Part shown: piece by piece, positions 17,724-26,563 of the stretch
Layout: every line of letters begins with the position of its first letter
How positions within the stretch are numbered: the first letter of the stretch is position 1
From: an uncultured Clostridia bacterium
GTDB taxonomy: Bacteria; Bacillota; Clostridia; Christensenellales; Borkfalkiaceae
Direction of reading: 5' to 3'
Length of the DNA: 64,000 nucleotides
NCBI GenBank assembly: GCA_944354535.1
Contig: CALVPY010000004.1
Coordinates: 18,825-82,824, forward strand
Made by a program: the position numbers and the translations under genes
Notes under the pieces: generated by a model
What the model saw: the letters and a program-made list of their open reading frames with translations, nothing else
Databases searched by the model: none
Told to the model about the DNA's origin: nothing

Positions 17724-18605
17724 ATGCTCATCCGCACCAAGATCACGAATATCGGCGATCCGTTCATCCTTCGCCGGGGCAGCCGCTATTATATGTACGC
17801 GACGTCCGCGCCGGACGGGTTCCTCTGTTTCTCCTCCGACGACCTTCTTGATTGGAAAGAGATCGGCTATTGCTATCGGGGGAGCGCCTGGGGCGAGAAC
17901 TGTTTCTGGGCGCCCGAGGTCTACGAATACCGCGGCAGTTACTATCTCCTCTATACGGCGCGGCGCAGGGCGGATCACAGCCTGCGCATCGGCCTTGCCG
18001 TCGCTCAGTCGCCCGAAGGGCCCTTCCGCGATCTCAAAGAAGGCCCGCTGTTCGATCCCGGCTATGCCTGCATCGATGCGACGCTGCTCTTCGACGAAGG
18101 GGCGGTCTACCTCTATTATGTGCGCGATTGCAGCGAAAATATCGTGAACGGCGTGCATATCAGCGAGATCTACGGGGTGGAACTGACCGACGATCTGCTG
18201 CACTTCAAGGGGACTCCCGTTCGCCTGGCTGCGCCCGAACTCCCGTGGGAAACGTCTCTCGATCCCCATTGGCAGTGGAACGAGGGCCCTGCGGTGCTGA
18301 AGATCGGCGCGGTGTATTATCTCAATTACTCCGTCAATTGTTTTTCTTCTCCCGACTACTCGGTAGGATGTGCCACTGCCCTTCATCCGCTCGGACCGTT
18401 CGTCAAATACGATGAGCCCGTCTTAAGGAGGGCGGAGGGCGATTTCTCCGGCCCGGGCCACAACAGCTTCTTTACCGATCGCAAGGGGGAACTCTATACC
18501 GCCTTCCACATCCACACCGATCCCGCTCATCCGAGCGGAGACAGAAGGGCGTGTATCGCCCCGGCGGGAGTGGACGGGACGGGTAAATTTACGATCAGAC
18601 TGTAA
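17724..18605 (+). CDS. GH43-family glycoside hydrolase, cytoplasmic
   Basis: A 293-residue five-bladed beta-propeller enzyme without a signal peptide. The three GH43 acids are visible: Asp in NIGDPFIL, Asp in CIDATLLF and Glu in WNEGPAVL. Family members are beta-xylosidases, alpha-L-arabinofuranosidases and arabinanases. The intracellular location suggests it trims imported oligosaccharides. It follows a strong promoter with a LacI-type operator and precedes the LacI gene by 38 bases. The ribosome binding site is weak (AGGA ~10 bases upstream of ATG 17724). Confidence 0.88.
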   Translation: MLIRTKITNIGDPFILRRGSRYYMYATSAPDGFLCFSSDDLLDWKEIGYCYRGSAWGENCFWAPEVYEYRGSYYLLYTARRRADHSLRIGLAVAQSPEGPFRDLKEGPLFDPGYACIDATLLFDEGAVYLYYVRDCSENIVNGVHISEIYGVELTDDLLHFKGTPVRLAAPELPWETSLDPHWQWNEGPAVLKIGAVYYLNYSVNCFSSPDYSVGCATALHPLGPFVKYDEPVLRRAEGDFSGPGHNSFFTDRKGELYTAFHIHTDPAHPSGDRRACIAPAGVDGTGKFTIRL

Positions 18606-18643
18606 AATATCCGCATTTTCGGCGGAAACAGGGAGGGAAACGC

Positions 18644-19624
18644 ATGGAAAAGAAAAAACGGGTCACGATGTACGATGTGGCGCGTGCCGCAAACGTGACG
18701 CCGCAGACGGTCTCCCGTGCCTTCCGCAATACGGACGATATTTCAGAAGAGACGCGCAAAAAGATCTTAAAGATCGCAGAGGAGCTCCACTATGTCGTAA
18801 ATACCACGGCGAGCTCGCTGCGCGCGGGCAACAGCCGTCTCATCGTCGTGGTCTACGACAATCTCAAGAACGTTTACTATTCGATCATGATCGATCATTT
18901 GCAGACGCATCTGCGCAGGCTCGGATATTCTATCCTGATGCTCTCCGTGCCGGACGCCTACTTCGGCAGCATGATCTACAAATTTGCCGTATCTCACAAT
19001 GCCGCGGGGGTCGTCAGCTTTCTGGAGCCCAAAGCGGAGATCGAAGAGATGGTGAACGACTTCAAGATCCCCATCCTGCTTGTCGGCAGGCGCACTCTCC
19101 TTCCCAACGTCGATTACATCCGCACGGATGATGAAGAGGGCGGCCGCCTTGCCGCGGCGTGGCTTGCCGAGCGCGGCGTCAGGCGCTTTGCTTATCTTTC
19201 GATCGAGGACGACATCTCGTGCGCGCAGGACCGCTTTTCCGGCTTTTCGCAGGAGATCGCGCGGCGCGGGCTGGAGCCGCCCGTTGCGGTCGGCGTCAAG
19301 GATGACTCCCGACGGGACAGCATCGTAAAGATCTTTTCCGATCCCGAGACCGCACCCGACGGGATCTTCTGTTTCAGCGATATGATCGCGTTCGAACTGC
19401 TCTATTACACCGAGGCGCTGGGGCTTCCCCCCGTGCAGATCGTCGGGTTCGACTGCGTGCAGCGGGAGATCCGCATCCCGGGGCGGTTCATGTCGCTCGG
19501 GTGCGATAAAAACGTGTTCGCACAGCACGCTGCGGAGATGATCGTCTCGGCGATCGAGTCCAAACGCATGGGCGGCAGGGGCGAAACGATACGCGTCAGC
19601 CTCATGGAGGGCTTCAAAGGATAA
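18644..19624 (+). CDS. LacI-family transcriptional regulator
   Basis: A 326-residue repressor. Residues ~5-52 hold the LacI helix-turn-helix and hinge (VTMYDVARAANVTPQTVSRA), followed by a periplasmic-binding-protein-like sensor domain. GGGAGG precedes ATG 18644. Two near-identical palindromes flank its transcription unit (17683-17696 and 19652-19667), so it very likely represses both the GH43-LacI unit and the downstream surface-protein/transporter unit until a glycan-derived ligand appears. The ligand is unknown. Confidence 0.9.
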   Translation: MEKKKRVTMYDVARAANVTPQTVSRAFRNTDDISEETRKKILKIAEELHYVVNTTASSLRAGNSRLIVVVYDNLKNVYYSIMIDHLQTHLRRLGYSILMLSVPDAYFGSMIYKFAVSHNAAGVVSFLEPKAEIEEMVNDFKIPILLVGRRTLLPNVDYIRTDDEEGGRLAAAWLAERGVRRFAYLSIEDDISCAQDRFSGFSQEIARRGLEPPVAVGVKDDSRRDSIVKIFSDPETAPDGIFCFSDMIAFELLYYTEALGLPPVQIVGFDCVQREIRIPGRFMSLGCDKNVFAQHAAEMIVSAIESKRMGGRGETIRVSLMEGFKG

Positions 19625-19632
19625 GCCCGCTC

Positions 19633-19661
19633 TTGTGAAATTAACATTTTGCCGTTATCGA
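19633..19661 (+). promoter_or_regulatory. candidate promoter overlapping LacI operator 2
   Basis: TTGTGA (19633-19638) and TATCGA (19656-19661) are 17 bases apart. The poor -10 lies inside the palindrome at 19652-19667, so repressor binding would exclude RNA polymerase. Confidence 0.45.
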
Positions 19662-19667
19662 TAACGG
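19652..19667 (+). promoter_or_regulatory. LacI-type operator 2
   Basis: A perfect 16-bp palindrome, CCGTTATCGATAACGG, whose core is identical to operator 1 at 17683-17696. It lies 28 bases after the LacI stop codon and upstream of the large lipoprotein and ABC genes. Confidence 0.85.
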
Positions 19668-19672
19668 TTTTC

Positions 19673-19717
19673 GGAAGGGGCGCCCCTTCCGTGTTACTCC
19701 TTCTTGAAAGGAGTAAC
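19673..19717 (+). other. two hairpins in the leader of the large lipoprotein gene
   Basis: The first is GGAAGGGGCGCCCCTTCC (19673-19690), a perfect 18-bp palindrome. The second is GTTACTCCTT (19693-19702) pairing with AAGGAGTAAC (19708-19717) around CTTGA. Neither is followed by a T-run. The second hides an AAGGAG sequence but is about 75 bases from the start codon. Both probably protect or structure the 5' end of the message. Confidence 0.6.
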
Positions 19718-19792
19718 AACAAATATTTATTTGCTTTGGTTTTTGCGCCGTAAGGCGGAAAAATAGAAAAAAGATAAGATGGAGGAAATTTT

Positions 19793-22700
19793 ATGGCAAC
19801 GAGAAGAAAGACGCTCGTCACGGTACTCATGGCGATCGCCTGTGCCTTGTCGCTGATCGCGGCGGTCGCCTGTGTCGAAGGCGAACAGCACGATCCGCAG
19901 CCGCACACCGTCACATATGCTCCGGGCGCTGACGATGCGGAAGGCAGCGTCCCCGCCGAGACCTATGTGGAAGGAACGCCTTTTGTGCTGCGCGACATCG
20001 ATACGTTCACGCGGCCCGGCTATACCTTTACGCAATGGAGCGACGGAACGGCGCTCTATGATGCGGGCGAAATGTACACCATGCCGGCGCACGACGTTAC
20101 ATTTACGGCGCAGTGGGAGCCTGCAGCCGCGCAGCCCGTACCGGAAGGCGCGGAAAAGATAGATTCGGTTCCTGCGGGCGCGCTTGTGACGAAGAACGGC
20201 TCGGCTGCCGCCAATTGGTTCGCTTCCTATGCCGACGAAGGCATCTGCGTCACCGCATATGTGGCAGATACCGCAGTCTATGCGGAGGACAGCGTGTATG
20301 CGAGCGACGGCGTCGAAGTGATCTTCGCAAAGGCGGTCAATAAGAACGGTTACAGCGATCAGACGATCTCCGTCAGTGTGACGGCGGGCGGCGTACAGCT
20401 CGTCCGCAATATGGCGGAAGGCAAGGAAGCCGTCATCGGCGGGCTCTCGGCGGAAGCCTCTTACCTCACGATCGACGGCGAGACGGTCGCGGGCTACCGC
20501 GTGACCGTTACCATGCCCTATGAAGCGGTGGGGGTCGACCGCGAGGAAAAGGATGCCGTGCTTGCGCTCGGTCTTACCAACGCCTCCAATGCGGGCGATG
20601 CGGTCGTCGTGTATGAGGAGAGCCTCGGCACCGATCATACGCGCGTCAACACCTATATCTCCCTCACCGACGACGATACGTTTGAGGCGAACGTGCTCGA
20701 AGATGCTGCCGTCTGGGGCAGCGCGGGTGCGGCGCAGGCGGCCGACAGCTGGGATCTCATCGATGACAACGGCACGGAAAACGCCGCCATTGAAATGACG
20801 AGCACTTCGGGCGATAACTTTATTTATATGCGCCCGACGGGAGAGCTTACGACTTATTATGCCGAAGTCAAACTGACCGTGCTCTCCGTGGAGAAGAAGC
20901 CGGACGGCAATTACGACGGTTATCCCAAATTCGGCATGACGCTGTTCTCTGCCGATACGACGCGCGGGCTGTTCTACTATGTCGATGCCATCGACGGCGA
21001 TAACGCCGACGGCGTGATCAACGAAGATTCCATCAACATCGGTTACAATATCCGTTCGAACAGCGCGTGGGGCGGCGCATGGACGACTGCGGGCAATCTC
21101 GGCAGCGGCGCGACGTCCGCCGATTATCAGCAGGGCAATTACATCACGCTCGGGATCTACCGCCAGGGCGGCGCGGTGCGTCTCGTCCTTGACGGCGAAT
21201 CGGTCGCCGTGCTCACCAATACCGGCATCAGCGATACCGAGACGGCGTATATCGGGCTCGCTTCCTTCAATCTTCGCCTGCGCGCGACGGGCTATTCTGT
21301 TACGACCGATCCCGAAACGCTTGCGAAATACGCCATCGCGATCGAGGAGGAACGCCCTCCGCTCAAGACGATGGACGGTTCGATGGAGGATTGGACGGCA
21401 GAAGAGAAGGCAAATCCCTTCATCATCCCTTCTTCGGACGGCAGCAGCGTCACCGTGTATGCGTCTAAGGATGCAAACGGCGTCAACATTTTCTACGACG
21501 TCTATCATAAGGATCACAAGACGACGGAGAACGAGTGGTGGATGAACACCAACGTGGAATTCCGCCTTGCGGGCGATGCGGAGAAGCAGTATGCCGTTGC
21601 CGCAAACGGATTTACCAACAACATCGAGTATTCTTACATGAATACGACGCAGGAAGAGAACGGGCTCTATCACACCGTTGCGGAGATGTTCGTGCCCTAT
21701 TCCGAACTCGGGACTTATAACGCATCGAGCGCATCCGTGCCTGCCAACTTCTATTTCAAGGTGGGCGGGATGTACGGCAATCCCTGGTACACGGGCGACT
21801 GGTGGAGAGCAGAGGACGGCAACGAAAAGCAGGGCATCCTCATCACCAATGCAGGCATCAAGGGCGGTACCGCCAAGGCCATCGACGGCAGCGCCGACGA
21901 TTGGGGAACGGGTACCGCATGGCATAAGACCAACCGTTCGGAATGGGCGGCATCCCTCGAAGAGGACGGGCTCTATGTCATCGTCAGGCTCGAGCAGGCG
22001 AGCATCTCCCCCGACCGCGTGTTCGTTGCGGGCGCAGACGGATCGGGCGATATGTGGTGGCTCAATCAGAACGTGGAAGTACAGGGAACTGCCAACGTAC
22101 GCCCCGGGAAGATCATCTTCATGAACGGCGCGGCGTATCATACGGGCTACATCAACGATGCGGCGGCCGTCTACACCGACGGGGCGGAGACCGATACGCT
22201 CGTCTTTGAGTTCTTCATCGCAAGAGAGAATCTGATGGGCGTCAATGAGGATGCGGGTTCGCTCACTCTCACCTTCGGCGGTCAGCTCTTTGCCGATGCG
22301 ACGTCGACGCAGAACGTTTGGGAACAGTATGCGCAGGGCGAAGTCCTCGTCTGGGGATCTGCCTACATCCTCACGTTCGTGGACGGCGATCAAAGCGTAG
22401 AGGTTGCCGTACGCGAGGGCGAAGCCATCGGCGCGGCGCTTCCTCAGCCGGCGGGGATGGCGGGATGCACCTTTGACGGCTGGTTTATCGGCGATGTCAG
22501 GGTGGATGAGAGCTATGTCCCCACCGAAGACGTGACGATCGTCGCAAAGTACACTCCCAATGAATCCAAGCCTGAAAAGGTGATGGACGGTTCGATGGAG
22601 GACTGGACGGCGGAAGAGAAGGCAAATCCCTTCATCATCCCTTCCTCGGACGGCAGCAGCGTCACCGTGTATGCGTCTAAGGACGAGAACGGCGTCAACA

Positions 22701-23578
22701 TCTTCTACGACGTCTATCATAAGGATCATAAGACGACGGAGAACGATTGGTGGATGAACACCAACGTGGAATTCCGCCTTGCGGGCGATGCGGACAAACA
22801 GTACGCGCTCGCTGCAAACGGCTTCAAGACGAACAACATTCAGGGCTCCTATATGAATACGACGCAGGAGGAGAACGGGCTCTATCACACCGTCGCGGAG
22901 ATGTTCGTGCCCTATTCCGAACTCGGGACTTACAACGCATCGAGCGCATCCGTGCCTGCCAACTTCTATTTCAAGGTAGGCGGGATGTACGGCAATCCCT
23001 GGTACACGGGCGATTGGTGGAGAGCGGAGGACGGCAACGGAAATCAGGGTATCCTTATCACCGATGCGGGCATCAAGGGCGGCACCGCCAAGACCATCGA
23101 CGGCAGCGCCGATGACTGGGATGCCGATACCGAGTGGCATAAGACCAACCGTTCGGAGTGGGCGGCATCCCTTGAAGAGGACGGGCTCTATGTCATCATC
23201 AAGCTCGAGCAGGCGAGCATTTCTCCCGACCGCGTGTTCGTTTCGGGCGCAGACGGGGAAGGCGTCCAGCCCGGGTGGTGGCTCAATCAGAACGTGGAAG
23301 TACAGGGAACTGCCAACGTGCGCCCCGGGAAGATCATCTTCATGAACGGCGCGGCGTATCACACGGGCTACATCAACGATGCGGCGGCCGTCTACACCGA
23401 CGGGGCGGAGACCGATACGCTCGTCTTTGAATTCTTCATCGCAAACGAGAATCTGATGGGCGTCGATGAAAATACAAATTCGCTCATCCTTCGGTTGGGC
23501 GGTCAGCTCTATGCGGATGCCGCGACGACCGATCAGTCGTGGGAAGTGTATGCCGACGACGTGACGATCTTGCGCTGA
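19793..23578 (+). CDS. large surface lipoprotein with InlB-type and duplicated CBM9/DOMON-like domains
   Basis: A 1261-residue exported protein. The N-terminal signal peptide has a lipobox-like Cys (IAAVAC). Order: an InlB/Listeria-Bacteroides repeat (~residues 38-110), a CBM9/DOMON-like domain (~120-300), a concanavalin-like beta-sandwich (~335-515), a ~325-residue block A (527-855), a second InlB-like repeat (~860-925), and block B (931-1261), nearly identical to block A. The motif [MI]DGS-x-[ED]DW opens four subdomains at residues 527, 697, 931 and 1102. No catalytic motif is seen. It probably holds polysaccharide at the surface for the neighbouring transporter and GH43. The start follows a GGAGG. 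Confidence 0.82.
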   Translation: MATRRKTLVTVLMAIACALSLIAAVACVEGEQHDPQPHTVTYAPGADDAEGSVPAETYVEGTPFVLRDIDTFTRPGYTFTQWSDGTALYDAGEMYTMPAHDVTFTAQWEPAAAQPVPEGAEKIDSVPAGALVTKNGSAAANWFASYADEGICVTAYVADTAVYAEDSVYASDGVEVIFAKAVNKNGYSDQTISVSVTAGGVQLVRNMAEGKEAVIGGLSAEASYLTIDGETVAGYRVTVTMPYEAVGVDREEKDAVLALGLTNASNAGDAVVVYEESLGTDHTRVNTYISLTDDDTFEANVLEDAAVWGSAGAAQAADSWDLIDDNGTENAAIEMTSTSGDNFIYMRPTGELTTYYAEVKLTVLSVEKKPDGNYDGYPKFGMTLFSADTTRGLFYYVDAIDGDNADGVINEDSINIGYNIRSNSAWGGAWTTAGNLGSGATSADYQQGNYITLGIYRQGGAVRLVLDGESVAVLTNTGISDTETAYIGLASFNLRLRATGYSVTTDPETLAKYAIAIEEERPPLKTMDGSMEDWTAEEKANPFIIPSSDGSSVTVYASKDANGVNIFYDVYHKDHKTTENEWWMNTNVEFRLAGDAEKQYAVAANGFTNNIEYSYMNTTQEENGLYHTVAEMFVPYSELGTYNASSASVPANFYFKVGGMYGNPWYTGDWWRAEDGNEKQGILITNAGIKGGTAKAIDGSADDWGTGTAWHKTNRSEWAASLEEDGLYVIVRLEQASISPDRVFVAGADGSGDMWWLNQNVEVQGTANVRPGKIIFMNGAAYHTGYINDAAAVYTDGAETDTLVFEFFIARENLMGVNEDAGSLTLTFGGQLFADATSTQNVWEQYAQGEVLVWGSAYILTFVDGDQSVEVAVREGEAIGAALPQPAGMAGCTFDGWFIGDVRVDESYVPTEDVTIVAKYTPNESKPEKVMDGSMEDWTAEEKANPFIIPSSDGSSVTVYASKDENGVNIFYDVYHKDHKTTENDWWMNTNVEFRLAGDADKQYALAANGFKTNNIQGSYMNTTQEENGLYHTVAEMFVPYSELGTYNASSASVPANFYFKVGGMYGNPWYTGDWWRAEDGNGNQGILITDAGIKGGTAKTIDGSADDWDADTEWHKTNRSEWAASLEEDGLYVIIKLEQASISPDRVFVSGADGEGVQPGWWLNQNVEVQGTANVRPGKIIFMNGAAYHTGYINDAAAVYTDGAETDTLVFEFFIANENLMGVDENTNSLILRLGGQLYADAATTDQSWEVYADDVTILR
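21371..22350 (+). repeat. long direct repeat, unit A
   Basis: A ~980-base stretch inside the large lipoprotein gene, repeated at 22583-23576 with a period of 1212 bases (404 codons). The first ~240 bases of each unit differ at only a few percent of positions by eye. This points to recent duplication or gene conversion. Confidence 0.85.
22583..23576 (+). repeat. long direct repeat, unit B
   Basis: Second copy of the block at 21371-22350. It differs mainly by synonymous changes and by one short indel near 22825 (an added Lys and altered residues after NGF). The repeats could recombine and delete one block. Confidence 0.85.
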
Positions 23579-23580
23579 GC

Positions 23581-23649
23581 CGATCGGAACAGACAGATCC
23601 GATCGCGGAAATCTTGGAACAAAGGGCCCCCGCCCGCGATCGGGCGGGG
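23581..23649 (+). other. two intercistronic hairpins before the binding-protein gene
   Basis: CGATCGGA (23581-23588) pairs with TCCGATCG (23598-23605). CCCCGCCCG (23628-23636) pairs with CGGGCGGGG (23641-23649) around CGAT. Neither has a U-tract, so they more likely stabilise or separate message segments than end transcription. Confidence 0.6.
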
Positions 23650-23686
23650 AGACCCGCAGTAAATAACAGAATTCAGGAGGGAAAAA

Positions 23687-25540
23687 ATGATGAAGCAAAA
23701 GACCATTAAGATCGCTTCGCTCGTACTTTCGTCTGCGCTGATGCTTTCGGCAGCGGCAGGTCTTGCGGGCTGCAAGACGGGCGGTTCGAAAGCAAAGGTC
23801 GAGATCGTGTTCTGGGGCAACGGCGATGACAATGAACATGGCGTGTTCCAGGAGCTCGTACAGCAGTTCAATGAGATGTATGAAGGGGAGATCTTTGTCA
23901 ATTACGAACTCCAGCCGAGCGACAACTACGTCGACCGCGTCAATGCGGCACTCGGCAGAACGCGCGCGACCGTCGACGTCCTCTACATCCCCGACGAATT
24001 GATCAAGAGCTATGCGACGGAAGGATTTCTCGCTCCGCTTGACGAGTATATCGAGAGCAGTACCGAGATCCGCCTCGAAGATATGTGGGAAAGCGCCGTC
24101 GAACGCTATCGTTACGATGTGGATACGACGACAACGGACGGCCCCAATGCCCACTATTACGGGCTTCCCAAAGACATCGGCCCTACGGTCATCTTCTACA
24201 ATGAGGATCATTTCACGGCGGCGGGGATCAAGGTCATCTCCGTGGCGGAAAGCGATCTTGAGGCATTCAATGCGGGTACGCTGAAGGACGACCGCGGCCG
24301 CAGCAAGACGGAGGCAGGGCTTCCCGCAGACTTCGACGTCAAGCCCATGGGCTACTTCGAGGACAGCGCCGGGCAGAAGTGGTTCAATAATCAGATCCCC
24401 ATGAGCTGGGATGAGTGCCGCGAACTTGCCACTCTCGTGCAGAACAAGCAGCGCGAGCTGCACGGCGGGAGCACGCAGTACTACGGCTACTTCACCGAGT
24501 GGTGGTTCAACTATGGCTGGACGGTCGGCGGCGACTGCATCGAATATGTCCCGACCGACGATGCCGAATACAACGGCGGCTATTGGGAATTCACCATCAT
24601 GGAGGATACGCCCAACTATATCGTTGCCGACGAGGCGCAGCCCTTCACGATCAACGGCAATACCTATCAGCCCGGGGAGATCCTCTCCTGGAACGACAAG
24701 CTTGCCGATGTGGCGGCCGAGAACAAGACGATCGCCGACGAAGTGACGGCTGCCGCCGCTGCGGGACAGCTCAACGAACTTCCCTCTCAGCGCGATGCGT
24801 TCGTCGAATTCGTGCGCGTCGGTCAGAACGCCAACACCGTCGTCGACAGACAGGACGGCGAGGAGCTGAAGGGATACGGCATCTGCCCCGCACCTTCCAC
24901 CATCCAGGGCGACGCCGGAAAGTCGACCTACTTCAAGAACGGGTACCTTTCTATGCTCGTGGACGGCAGATGGAACGTCGTCGATTTCCGCAAAGACCTC
25001 TGCGAAGTCCCCGGCGAGCCCAAGGAGGGCGGCTTCGAGTGGGATGTCGCGCCGCTCCCGATCTATAAGGAATATTACGAAGAGGGCGACAGCATCCCTT
25101 CCGGCAAGGAAGTCGGGGATGTCAAGGTACACGGCGTCGAAGCGGGTCACTCCGGTTCCGTTGCGCTCTCCATCAACAACCGCTCCAAGAAGAAGGAAGC
25201 TTCCTGGAAGTTCATCGAATTTATCGCAGGGGCAACGGGGCAGACAGCGCAGGCACAGTCCGGCTTTGCCATTCCTTCGCAGAAGTCGCTCGCCGCTGAG
25301 GACGACATCTTCATCCAGCCCGGCAAATGCCCTCAGAATTCCGAGGTCTTCCTGCGCGCCGCAGAGGTAGAAACGCCCGGCGACTGGTGGTATCTTAAGG
25401 ACAAGCTTTGGATCAACCCTTGGGCAGGCGTGCTCAACTCCGATGTCCGCAACGGCAGAAAAACGCTCACGGACTTTGAAAATTCCAACGAATTCAAGAG
25501 TACGAACGCAACGCTCCGCGGATACACGAAGGCCACCTGA
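23687..25540 (+). CDS. extracellular sugar-binding lipoprotein of an ABC transporter
   Basis: A 617-residue lipoprotein with a lipobox (LAGC, Cys near residue 28). The mature part begins VEIVFWGNGDDNEHGVFQEL, the usual first strand of family 1 extracellular solute-binding proteins. The length is well above the usual 400-450, with an insert rich in Asp and Tyr, which is seen in binders of large oligosaccharides. AGGAGG precedes ATG 23687. It is followed by two CUT1 permeases, so the three form one importer whose ATPase is encoded elsewhere. The ligand is inferred to be a product of the GH43, GH2 and GH51 enzymes. Confidence 0.9.
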   Translation: MMKQKTIKIASLVLSSALMLSAAAGLAGCKTGGSKAKVEIVFWGNGDDNEHGVFQELVQQFNEMYEGEIFVNYELQPSDNYVDRVNAALGRTRATVDVLYIPDELIKSYATEGFLAPLDEYIESSTEIRLEDMWESAVERYRYDVDTTTTDGPNAHYYGLPKDIGPTVIFYNEDHFTAAGIKVISVAESDLEAFNAGTLKDDRGRSKTEAGLPADFDVKPMGYFEDSAGQKWFNNQIPMSWDECRELATLVQNKQRELHGGSTQYYGYFTEWWFNYGWTVGGDCIEYVPTDDAEYNGGYWEFTIMEDTPNYIVADEAQPFTINGNTYQPGEILSWNDKLADVAAENKTIADEVTAAAAAGQLNELPSQRDAFVEFVRVGQNANTVVDRQDGEELKGYGICPAPSTIQGDAGKSTYFKNGYLSMLVDGRWNVVDFRKDLCEVPGEPKEGGFEWDVAPLPIYKEYYEEGDSIPSGKEVGDVKVHGVEAGHSGSVALSINNRSKKKEASWKFIEFIAGATGQTAQAQSGFAIPSQKSLAAEDDIFIQPGKCPQNSEVFLRAAEVETPGDWWYLKDKLWINPWAGVLNSDVRNGRKTLTDFENSNEFKSTNATLRGYTKAT

Positions 25541-25555
25541 TAAGGAGGGAAGACC

Positions 25556-26563
25556 ATGGATCAAGAAAACAGGGTCTTCGGGAACGAGGAAGCGCTGCCC
25601 GCAGAAGGGGCAGCCCTCCCGTTCGGGGAAACGGCAGGGAGCCTGACGGCTGCGGCTCCCGTCCGTCCTCACAGAAAACGCAGGGTCGACCAGGAAGAGA
25701 TCTGGGGAACAGCGTTGGCGGCCATCCCGCTCATCGGGTTCTTCCTCTTCGGCTTCATTCCGCTCATGATGGCGTTCGTCATGGGATTTATGGACTTCTC
25801 GGAAGCTTATGGCTGGTCGTTCGACGGAGCGGTGCTGTGCGGATTTGATAATTTCATCTTTGTCCTCACCGATCCCCAATTCTGGCAGGCAGTGCTGAAT
25901 ACGCTCATTTTCGGCATCTCTACCCTGATCAGTCTCGTTCTGGCGCTCATCATCGCCTATCTTTTGACCCGCGATGTCAAAGGGCTTGCCGTATGGCGGA
26001 TCATCTTCTTCGTACCTTACGTCTGTTCGACGATCGCCCTCACGCTGATGTGGAAGGAGATGTTCAACCCCGCCTGGGGCATCATCAACCAGATCCTCGG
26101 CAATACCGATCTCGCCAACGGGGCGATCAACTGGACGGGGGAACCCACGGCATTCTACTGCATGGTCATCATCATGTCGGTCTGGTCGGGCATGGGGTAC
26201 GGCATCCTGCTGTACTCTGCGGCGCTCACCAACGTCGACCAATCTACGGTGGAGGCGGCGACCATCGACGGCGCGGGACCCTTCCGCATCTTCTTCTGCG
26301 TCGTCCTGCCCACCATCTCGCCCACGACGTTCTATCTTCTCATCACGGGCATCATCGGTCTGCTGCAGTCGTTCGCCACGACGTTCACGCTCGGCAGCTC
26401 ACTGACCACGCAGAGCCTCACCATCGTCTATTATATGTATAACTACATGATGGCGTATGATCTCGGCGTTGCAGGCGCTGCGGCGTGGGTGCTGGCCATC
26501 TTTATCCTGATCGTCACATTGATCCAGTTCATCGGATCGAAAAGGTGGGTGAAATATGACTGA
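25556..26563 (+). CDS. CUT1 sugar ABC transporter permease (MalF-like)
   Basis: A 335-residue permease. A ~55-residue hydrophilic N-terminus precedes the first membrane helix (LAAIPLIGFFLFGFIPLMMA). Five more hydrophobic segments follow, with the EAA loop (VEAATIDGAGPFRIFFCVVL). AAGGAGG sits 7 bases before ATG 25556. It overlaps the next permease gene by 8 bases, so the two are made together and form the membrane channel for the binding protein upstream. Confidence 0.9.
   Translation: MDQENRVFGNEEALPAEGAALPFGETAGSLTAAAPVRPHRKRRVDQEEIWGTALAAIPLIGFFLFGFIPLMMAFVMGFMDFSEAYGWSFDGAVLCGFDNFIFVLTDPQFWQAVLNTLIFGISTLISLVLALIIAYLLTRDVKGLAVWRIIFFVPYVCSTIALTLMWKEMFNPAWGIINQILGNTDLANGAINWTGEPTAFYCMVIIMSVWSGMGYGILLYSAALTNVDQSTVEAATIDGAGPFRIFFCVVLPTISPTTFYLLITGIIGLLQSFATTFTLGSSLTTQSLTIVYYMYNYMMAYDLGVAGAAAWVLAIFILIVTLIQFIGSKRWVKYD

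Noticed and set aside
19673-19690. The palindrome GGAAGGGGCGCCCCTTCC as the terminator of the LacI gene.
   Set aside because: No T-run follows on either strand and the palindrome leaves almost no loop, so it does not fit an intrinsic terminator.
19727-26242. A very long open frame (over 2100 codons) on the minus strand opposite the large lipoprotein, binding-protein and permease genes.
   Set aside because: It is antisense to four well-supported genes and has no domains, a His/Arg/Asp-rich composition and duplicated segments that mirror the plus-strand repeat. Biased third-position GC in the real genes removes stop codons from this frame.
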